Assembly: GCA_003663445.1 (NCBI GenBank)
Contig: QMZZ01000020.1
Coordinates: 1-6,362, forward strand
DNA from: Candidatus Aenigmatarchaeota archaeon
GTDB lineage: Archaea; Aenigmatarchaeota; Aenigmatarchaeia; QMZP01
Length of the DNA stretch: 6,362 bases
Direction of reading: 5' to 3'
Shown: positions 1 through 3,949 of the stretch, in pieces
How the letters are laid out: every line of letters starts with the position of its first letter
How positions within the stretch are numbered: the first letter of the stretch is position 1
Position numbers and translations under genes: made by a program
The notes under the pieces: model-generated
Database searches by the model: none
What the model was told of the DNA's origin: nothing
What the model saw: only the letters and a program-made list of their open reading frames with translations

Positions 1-234
1 CCAGTATGCTTCCTTATTTCCGCATTTCGGACATATCTGCTTAACTTTTGGCAGGGCCTCACCCTGTTTTTCTATCATCACAACAGAATCCATCGGTTTC
101 TTTTCTATCGTTTCCTTTATCGTTATCTTTTTCGCTGCTTTAAGCTTATATCCGCACTTTCTGCATACCAACAGTTTCTTTCCCTTCTGCTCCCTGACTA
201 TCATTATCGATCCGCACTTAGGACAGAACTGCAT
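1..234 (-). CDS. tfs: Transcription factor S (archaeal TFIIS/RPB9-like), C-terminus cut off by window edge
   Basis: I translated this from the minus strand: 78 codons are visible, with no stop before the window edge. The N-terminal zinc ribbon has Cys4-x2-Cys7 and Cys24-x2-Cys27 (CPKCGS ... VCRKCGY). A charged linker follows, and a second ribbon begins at Cys68-x2-Cys71 (CPKCGNKEAYW), exactly as in archaeal TFS. The missing part (about 30 residues) should hold the second Cys pair and the acidic hairpin (Asp-Glu) that enters the RNA polymerase secondary channel and stimulates cleavage of backtracked RNA. That hairpin is off-window, so cleavage competence cannot be judged; some archaea have TFS paralogues with altered activity. 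The ATG at 232-234 is supported by a perfect Shine-Dalgarno sequence five bases upstream. The gene starts inside the 3' end of the signal peptidase gene (17-bp overlap) and is probably co-transcribed with it. Confidence 0.93.
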   Translation of the reverse strand, partial: MQFCPKCGSIMIVREQKGKKLLVCRKCGYKLKAAKKITIKETIEKKPMDSVVMIEKQGEALPKVKQICPKCGNKEAYW

Positions 235-721
235 GCTTCCACCTCCTCCATCCCCAGTTAAGGCTGTAGCCGAGGATGATAATGAGAGCTATCCAGAAAA
301 GATTCGGAAGAACAAGTTCTGTAAATAGGATTTTCACCCAGCCCAGGAACGGGATTATAGCTATCACCTTTCCGTGGATCGATTCGGGTCTGATGGATTT
401 TTCGAAGGGGAGTTGATGGGGATTTGCATCCCCTTTAGTTTGAAATGTTCCGTCAGGATTTATATATATTACCCTATGGACGATCGGGGTTGATCCCGGA
501 TCAGGAGAAAAGACGATTATGTCTCCTGGTTTGAGCTCTTCTGGTGGAGTGCCGACCAGGACGAGCAGGTCGCCTTTATAAAAAGTCGGGACCATCGAGT
601 TCGACTCAACCGCAACCACAGGCATATCGGTTGAAAGGGCAAGAGCAAGCGCCTGGTTTACCGCAAGGGCTAAAAATATCCCGAATATTATATATGCGAG
701 ATCAAGAAGCCATTCTCTCAT
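218..721 (-). CDS. sec11: Type I signal peptidase, ER/archaeal type (Sec11-like)
   Basis: This 167-residue membrane protease would remove signal peptides from exported proteins on the outer face of the membrane. The N-terminal membrane segment is about residues 8-30. Box B follows with the nucleophile Ser42 in SNSMVPTF. His82 in IVHRV replaces the bacterial general-base Lys, which marks the ER/archaeal Ser-His type. The acidic box is TKGDAN, with Asp98. A GKVIAIIPFLGW segment (117-128) and a second membrane helix (about 136-155) complete the fold, ending in a basic tail. The start ATG at 719-721 has no convincing SD, but a TATA box is centred 26 bp upstream, so translation is probably leaderless. 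The 3' end overlaps tfs by 17 bp. Plausible substrates nearby include the exported proteins on the right of the window, although a lipobox protein would normally need another peptidase. The family call is secure; any substrate preference is unknown. Confidence 0.92.
   Translation of the reverse strand: MREWLLDLAYIIFGIFLALAVNQALALALSTDMPVVAVESNSMVPTFYKGDLLVLVGTPPEELKPGDIIVFSPDPGSTPIVHRVIYINPDGTFQTKGDANPHQLPFEKSIRPESIHGKVIAIIPFLGWVKILFTELVLPNLFWIALIIILGYSLNWGWRRWKHAVLS
240..246 (-). promoter_or_regulatory. Strong Shine-Dalgarno site for tfs
   Basis: On the minus strand GGAGGTG occupies 246-240, followed by GAAGC and the ATG at 234. It is a seven-base match to the complement of the archaeal 16S rRNA 3' end (CACCUCC), with 5-nt spacing. 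It lies inside the coding sequence of the signal peptidase gene and fixes the tfs start. It is the only strong SD I see in the window, which fits a gene internal to an operon. Confidence 0.85.
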
Positions 722-743
722 CCCTAAAAATTTGTGGATGGTT

Positions 744-751
744 TATTTAAA
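744..751 (-). promoter_or_regulatory. TATA box of the signal peptidase-tfs operon
   Basis: Minus-strand TTTAAATA occupies 751-744, in the short gap after the stop of the CBS gene (stop codon 754-756). Its centre is about 26 bp upstream of the A of the signal peptidase ATG. This is the usual archaeal TATA-to-start distance, so the mRNA would begin at or next to the start codon. Confidence 0.6.
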
Positions 752-753
752 GC

Positions 754-1848
754 TTATGGGCCCCTTCCTCTGAGCTCTTCCTTTCCCTTAAGCTTAAGAA
801 GCTCCTTCTCAAACTTGTTTAAAACCCATCTCATAGCTTTGGTTATGTCCCAATCATGATCGTCTGCATAAAAGATGCCCTTTTCTGTTATCAGTTTTGC
901 CTTTATAGACCATTTCTGCCTTTTACCCTCTTTTTCATACCTGTCAAAATGTGCATGAAGTTGCTGGACAGGAAGGAATTTAGACCATTTCTGAACAGCA
1001 TGAGTTATCTGTTCATCCAGCACAGCTTTCAAAAATGGGTCTAGATCCTGGATTCCGGAAAGCTGAACCCAAACCCCAGCAAGCTTTTTGATAGCTAACC
1101 TTAGGATCGGCTTTGGAGTCAGGATCCCGACCGGTCTCTCGCCTTCAAGCACGACGCATGCAGGTAGTTTGAATTTTACCATCTTTTCGATAGCCTGTTT
1201 AAGGTTATCTCCCAGCTTTAGAGTCGGGACATTTTTCTGAACAAAGCCCGAGATGCTTACTTTGTCGAGGTCAAGGGACTCTCCTGCCCTTTCCCCCAAC
1301 TTCGCCCTCTTTTTCTGAATATTCGCCTTCAGCAAATCCAGAATATCGATGATTCCAACAAACCTTCCATCCCTGTCAACCACCACAAGCCTGGAAACCC
1401 CTGTATCCCTTAGGATGGACTGGGTTGTTGTGATGCTTTCACTGACCTCTACGGAGAAAGGTACTGCCATAATTTCATCCACTTTCTTGTCCCCAACTTC
1501 CTTTTTAACTAGCTGAAGCATCCCGATCTTTGTCAGGATATAGTACTCCTCATCATGCCTTAAAGGAAGGGCCGGCCAGTCATTTATGACGATGGCTGTT
1601 AAAAGATCATCTAGAGGTGTTTCCGGAGAGAAAGGTTTTATAGGCCTCACAAATTTTCCTATCTCTGTTTTCTCAGGCTCAGGGACTTTCTTTTTCCCGA
1701 AATCCCTTACCCATAGGAGCCCGCGATATTCTCCGTTGATAACGATCGCCGAATCGAGCTTTTTCGATAGAAGAGCTGACTCTACCTTAGAAACCGGCTC
1801 CTCAGAGCTGAAGATCACGGCTTTTTCAGCAACGTCTATCGGGTTCAT
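754..1848 (-). CDS. Four-CBS-domain protein fused to a C-terminal HPF/RaiA-like (S30AE) domain; probable ribosome hibernation factor
   Basis: The protein has 364 residues. Four CBS modules are visible at roughly 1-50, 65-115, 123-177 and 200-253, giving two Bateman pairs. The third is the clearest (SRLVVVDRDGRFVGIIDILDLL, 152-173, two overlapping motifs). Residues 258-355 have the beta-alpha-beta-beta-beta-alpha layout of HPF/RaiA: VQLSGIQ, a helix, a strand around LHAHFDRYE, a strand SIKAKLI, then GIFYADDHDWDITKAMRW and a final helix FEKELLKLKGK. This closely parallels the bacterial hibernation-factor ending. The HPF family binds the 30S decoding region and shuts ribosomes down. CBS pairs usually bind adenine nucleotides, so energy-sensing control of hibernation is the likely role (inference). 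The start ATG overlaps the eS17 stop (ATGA), so the two are translationally coupled, which supports a ribosomal role. From memory, archaeal hibernation factors carrying CBS domains have been reported, but I cannot confirm that this is an orthologue. Confidence 0.85.
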   Translation of the reverse strand: MNPIDVAEKAVIFSSEEPVSKVESALLSKKLDSAIVINGEYRGLLWVRDFGKKKVPEPEKTEIGKFVRPIKPFSPETPLDDLLTAIVINDWPALPLRHDEEYYILTKIGMLQLVKKEVGDKKVDEIMAVPFSVEVSESITTTQSILRDTGVSRLVVVDRDGRFVGIIDILDLLKANIQKKRAKLGERAGESLDLDKVSISGFVQKNVPTLKLGDNLKQAIEKMVKFKLPACVVLEGERPVGILTPKPILRLAIKKLAGVWVQLSGIQDLDPFLKAVLDEQITHAVQKWSKFLPVQQLHAHFDRYEKEGKRQKWSIKAKLITEKGIFYADDHDWDITKAMRWVLNKFEKELLKLKGKEELRGRGP

Positions 1849-2045
1849 AATCCTGTTTTCTGCAACCTTTTCATCTCCTTGGTGATATATCCTGCTATAA
1901 CGTTCCTGACCTTTTTGGATTTGAATTCCATTATCGAGTTAAGGGCTTGCTTGTTTTTTTCAAAATCCGTCGTGAACTTATCGCTGTGTTGAGTAAGGAG
2001 GTCATGTGCAAGCTTCTTTATCTGTGCGTTTTTTATCCTTCCCAT
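1845..2045 (-). CDS. rps17e: 30S ribosomal protein eS17 (S17e)
   Basis: This 66-residue basic protein has the eS17 signature throughout: MGRIKN..IKKLAHDLL, then DKFTTDFEKNKQ and SKKVRNVIAGYITKEMKRLQK. Length and composition fit archaeal eS17 (about 60-70 residues, lacking the eukaryotic C-terminal extension). It is a small-subunit structural protein shared by archaea and eukaryotes. It starts 27 bp after the 3' end of tRNA-Phe. Two purine-rich tracts (AGGAAAGGA at 2063-2055 on the minus strand and AGGAT just before the ATG) give at best a moderate SD. A TTAAAA about 25 bp upstream could instead give a leaderless transcript. Its last bases overlap the start of the CBS-HPF gene as ATGA. Confidence 0.95.
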   Translation of the reverse strand: MGRIKNAQIKKLAHDLLTQHSDKFTTDFEKNKQALNSIMEFKSKKVRNVIAGYITKEMKRLQKTGL

Positions 2046-2066
2046 ATCCTATATTTCCTTTCCTGC

Positions 2067-2072
2067 TTTTAA
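2067..2072 (-). promoter_or_regulatory. Possible TATA element for rps17e
   Basis: Minus-strand TTAAAA at 2072-2067 lies immediately after the tRNA-Phe 3' end and is centred about 25 bp before the rps17e ATG. The spacing suits a leaderless promoter. The match is poor and the rps17e gene could equally be read from the tRNA promoter, so this is tentative. Confidence 0.3.
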
Positions 2073-2144
2073 TGGGGTGGGTGGGATTTGAACCCACGAC
2101 ACACCGGTCTTCAGCCGGTTGCTCTCCCCCTGAGCTACCACCCC
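2073..2144 (-). tRNA. tRNA-Phe (anticodon GAA), intronless
   Basis: Read on the minus strand, a complete 72-nt cloverleaf forms. The acceptor is GGGGUGG/CCACCCC, the D-stem GCUC/GAGC and the anticodon stem ACCGG/CCGGU. The anticodon loop is CUGAAGA (anticodon GAA, with G37 as usual for wyosine-modified tRNA-Phe). The variable loop has five bases, the T-stem is GUGGG/CCCAC with loop UUCAAAU, and the discriminator is A73. CCA is not encoded. Its first base lies only two positions beyond the last base of tRNA-Asn, so the two must be cut from one precursor. Confidence 0.96.
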
Positions 2145-2145
2145 G

Positions 2146-2232
2146 CGCCCGGGGCAGGACTTTCGCCCTTATTTTCGAACCTGCGACCCCGTGGTTAACA
2201 GCCACGTGCTCTACCTACTGAGCTACCCGGGC
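2146..2232 (-). tRNA. tRNA-Asn (anticodon GUU) with a 14-nt intron in the T-loop
   Basis: The gene is 87 nt on the minus strand and 73 nt after intron removal. The acceptor is GCCCGGG/CCCGGGC, the D-stem GCUC/GAGC with loop AGUAGGUA, the anticodon stem CGUGG/CCACG, the loop CUGUUAA (anticodon GUU), the variable loop GGGUC and the T-stem GCAGG/CCUGC. The discriminator is G73, as is typical of tRNA-Asn. The T-loop as encoded is 21 nt instead of 7. Removing 2160-2173 restores UUCGAAU, a perfect T-loop. CCA is not encoded. A TATA-like box is centred 26 bp before the first base, suggesting transcription starts at or near the mature 5' end. One base (2145) separates it from tRNA-Phe. Confidence 0.94.
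2160..2173 (-). other. Non-canonical tRNA intron (14 nt, between positions 59 and 60) in a bulge-helix-loop motif
   Basis: Minus strand: AATAAGGGCGAAAG. Fold: the outer helix is the T-stem (GCAGG/CCUGC). The four-base-pair central helix pairs exon bases UUCG (2179-2176) with intron bases CGAA (2165-2162). The 5' bulge is AAA (2175-2173) and the 3' bulge is AGT (2161-2159). Cutting after the second base of each three-base bulge, as splicing endonucleases do, gives exactly UUCGAA+U. No inner helix can form; the seven bases at 2172-2166 are a loop. This is a relaxed motif of the kind accepted by heteromeric or other broad-specificity archaeal splicing endonucleases, not by the strict homomeric ones (family knowledge; the enzyme is not in this window). 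Confidence 0.88.
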
Positions 2233-2253
2233 TATAAATTATTTTTTGCTTTG

Positions 2254-2262
2254 ATTTTAAAT
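2254..2262 (-). promoter_or_regulatory. TATA box of the tRNA-Asn/tRNA-Phe (and perhaps rps17e) transcript
   Basis: Minus-strand ATTTAAAAT at 2262-2254 is centred 26 bp upstream of the first base of tRNA-Asn. It predicts a transcript that starts at or within a base or two of the mature tRNA 5' end. It touches the stop codon (2262-2264) of the upstream 170-residue protein gene, so the tRNA promoter has no separate intergenic space. A second AT-rich run directly before the tRNA is too close to act as its TATA box. Confidence 0.55.
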
Positions 2263-2774
2263 TAAGTTAGGCTGAAAGTCGTGTTATCGAACCTGAGGTG
2301 CAGGCTCGAAACATTTCCGGAAAGCACGATCCTGTCTTTTTTTATTTCGATCTTACCAGAGAACTCAGAGAGATCTAGGTTTCCTGTTCCTGTTAGGTTT
2401 TCCAGCCTAAACCGAGTTTGCTTCAGGGAAAGTGCCGGAATAGTGAGGTTTTCGAAACCGATTTCCTGGATAGGGACCTTAAGCGATAGGGTTTCCATTT
2501 TTGGCTTGAACTCGAGCTGACCAGAGGCAAAATCCGCTTTTACCTCTCCCTGAAATCTCTCGAGGGTGAGGTTTGAAAAGGAAAGGTTGCTGGGTTTCTT
2601 GAGCTCGAAACCGAAAACCTGAGGGAAGATCTCAAGCTCTATCGGTTTTTCAGATTTAAGAAGCTCTGGTGGATTGAAGATTTCCTGAAAATCCATCGGC
2701 ATAAAATGCTTGACACCGAAAAATGCAGAGATCGCCAAAAGGGCTGCAAAAATCGCTAGGAGAAGTTTCCACAT
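2262..2774 (-). CDS. Membrane-anchored, sequon-rich protein of unknown function
   Basis: I do not recognise this family. The 170 residues begin with one hydrophobic segment (about 3-20), either a signal peptide or an N-terminal anchor. The rest is an all-beta-looking region of alternating hydrophobic and polar residues with no Cys. Six N-glycosylation sequons fall in about 100 residues: Asn63, 68, 109, 126, 154 and 164. Short strand-like units recur around NLSF, NLTL, NLTI and NLTG, suggesting a repetitive beta scaffold facing outside. The ATG at 2772-2774 has no SD but a TATATA is centred 26 bp upstream, so a leaderless transcript is likely. It is divergent from the DUF1512 gene and ends just before the tRNA promoter. 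It could be a cell-surface structural or adhesion-related protein; that is a guess. Confidence 0.75.
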   Translation of the reverse strand: MWKLLLAIFAALLAISAFFGVKHFMPMDFQEIFNPPELLKSEKPIELEIFPQVFGFELKKPSNLSFSNLTLERFQGEVKADFASGQLEFKPKMETLSLKVPIQEIGFENLTIPALSLKQTRFRLENLTGTGNLDLSEFSGKIEIKKDRIVLSGNVSSLHLRFDNTTFSLT

Positions 2775-2778
2775 ATTT

Positions 2779-2788
2779 TTATTATTAA
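2779..2788 (+). promoter_or_regulatory. TATA-like element for the DUF1512-EndoQ operon
   Basis: TTATTATTAA on the plus strand is centred about 26 bp before the ATG at 2810, predicting leaderless transcription. The sequence is AT-rich but not a perfect box; its position is the main support. Confidence 0.45.
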
Positions 2789-2796
2789 TTCCTGCA

Positions 2797-2804
2797 CTAT
2801 ATAT
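2797..2804 (-). promoter_or_regulatory. TATA box for the 170-residue membrane protein gene
   Basis: Minus-strand ATATATAG at 2804-2797, with its TATATA core centred 26 bp before the ATG at 2774. It sits close to the opposite gene's start and interleaves with that gene's own TATA-like element. Confidence 0.6.
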
Positions 2805-2809
2805 TGATT

Positions 2810-3949
2810 ATGTGGTTTCAATGGAGTGGTGATGCCTGGTCCTGGATCATCTGGTTCATCTTTCTAGCTGTCTTCTTCATGATCTATCCGAGATTGATGA
2901 TAAGTCAGATAATGTGGAGGATAGACAGAACAGCAAAGGAGCTCGAGGATCTGTCAGAAGAGGCAAAGGGATTTATCATAAGGAAAATATCTGAAAGGCC
3001 TGATAGGCGACTTAAGGAGGCCATAAACCGGTTTTTTGAGTTCTTTATAATCCAGCCCGTTTCCCTTGATCCGTTTGGACTTGTGAAAAAACTCGAGCAC
3101 ATCCTGAAAGAGGAGGAAAGGAGGTTTAAATGGTTTGTTGACCAGGTAATGCCGAGGGCGGATCAAGAGAAAAAAGCATGCATAAGGATGGGTTTGGCAG
3201 GAGGGATAACGCTTTATGATCTTGCAAAGATAGTGAGACATTATGTCGAGCTTGTGAGAAAGACCAAGAATATTCAGATAGCCCTTATCCTTCAGATGCA
3301 GCTTCCGCAGATAGAGAAGCTCGCCAGGGCGCTTTTCAGAGGAACAAAAGCGCTTACCCTTGGAATCCCAATTGGGGATGGAATAGGGCCATTGGTTGGG
3401 GCTAAACTTATAGGCAGGAAAAAACCAAAGGAATATGAAGAGGATGTTATAGGTACCGAAATAGAGATAGACAAAAAGCATGTAATAGTGCTGAGGGCAA
3501 AGGGACCAGGGGGCAGAACAGGTCATCCTGAAAGGGCGATAGAGAAGATAGTGAAGAAGAGGAAGATATCAAAGATAATAACGATCGATGCAGCTGCAAA
3601 GCTCGAGGGTGAAAAAACAGGCGCGGTGGCTGAGGGTGTTGGTGTAGCTTTCGGTGGTTCCGGAGTTGAAAGGAGTCGGATAGAAGATCTTGCTGTTAAG
3701 TACGATATACCTCTCGATTCCATAGTCGTGAAGATGTCAGCAGAGGAGGCGATAATGCCGATGAAAAAAGCGGTTGCAGATGCTGTTCCGAGGGTTCTTG
3801 AGGCTGTCAGAAGGGCTCTGGCTGATGTGAAGGGACTTGCTGTCATCGTTTGCGTCGGGAATTCTTCAGGGATCGGAAATACAGAAGCCGAACTTGAGAA
3901 AACCTACAGGCTCATCCAGAAATACGGAAGGGAAAAGAAAAAGAAATAA
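2810..3949 (+). CDS. DUF1512 family membrane-anchored protein
   Basis: The protein has 379 residues from the ATG at 2810; a TTG at 2804 would add two, but the ATG fits the promoter spacing better. One membrane helix lies at about residues 10-30, and a long basic, helical region covers about 33-180. The second half is rich in Gly loops between hydrophobic strands: GIPIGDGIGPLVGAKLIG (185-202), KGPGGRTGHP (231-240), GVGVAFGGSG (276-285) and VGNSSGIGN (349-357). The C-terminus ends in KKKK. This layout matches archaeal DUF1512, whose function is not established as far as I know. The Gly-rich loops, with acidic residues (IGDG, ITID), could form a nucleotide or metal site, which is inference. The stop overlaps the next ATG (TAATG), so it is translationally coupled to the EndoQ-like nuclease, giving a hint of a link to DNA maintenance. 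Confidence 0.85.
   Translation: MWFQWSGDAWSWIIWFIFLAVFFMIYPRLMISQIMWRIDRTAKELEDLSEEAKGFIIRKISERPDRRLKEAINRFFEFFIIQPVSLDPFGLVKKLEHILKEEERRFKWFVDQVMPRADQEKKACIRMGLAGGITLYDLAKIVRHYVELVRKTKNIQIALILQMQLPQIEKLARALFRGTKALTLGIPIGDGIGPLVGAKLIGRKKPKEYEEDVIGTEIEIDKKHVIVLRAKGPGGRTGHPERAIEKIVKKRKISKIITIDAAAKLEGEKTGAVAEGVGVAFGGSGVERSRIEDLAVKYDIPLDSIVVKMSAEEAIMPMKKAVADAVPRVLEAVRRALADVKGLAVIVCVGNSSGIGNTEAELEKTYRLIQKYGREKKKK

Noticed and set aside
71..82. RTGATGA-like C box on the minus strand, possible C/D box sRNA
   Set aside because: It falls in the tfs coding sequence and no D box (CTGA) follows at the right distance. A similar ATGATGA near 1550 lies in the CBS gene with no proper partner boxes.
2160..2173. 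T-loop insertion read as damage to a tRNA pseudogene
   Set aside because: All stems are perfect, the discriminator fits Asn, and the insertion has an exact bulge-helix-loop geometry whose removal restores UUCGAAU. Random damage would not do this.
2002..2221. Open frames on both strands across the tRNA-rps17e region
   Set aside because: They run through two complete tRNA cloverleaves and into rps17e in another frame; the peptides are by-products of tRNA sequence.
2804..2809. TTG start giving two extra residues on the DUF1512 protein
   Set aside because: The ATG at 2810 is a stronger start codon and lies 26 bp from the TATA-like element, the same spacing as at the other genes; no SD favours the TTG.
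2954..3526. Long minus-strand open frame (190 codons) opposite the DUF1512 gene
   Set aside because: It lies wholly antisense to a well-supported conserved gene, has no recognisable domain and no promoter or SD, and its composition (many Cys, Pro and aromatic residues) is that of a shadow frame.
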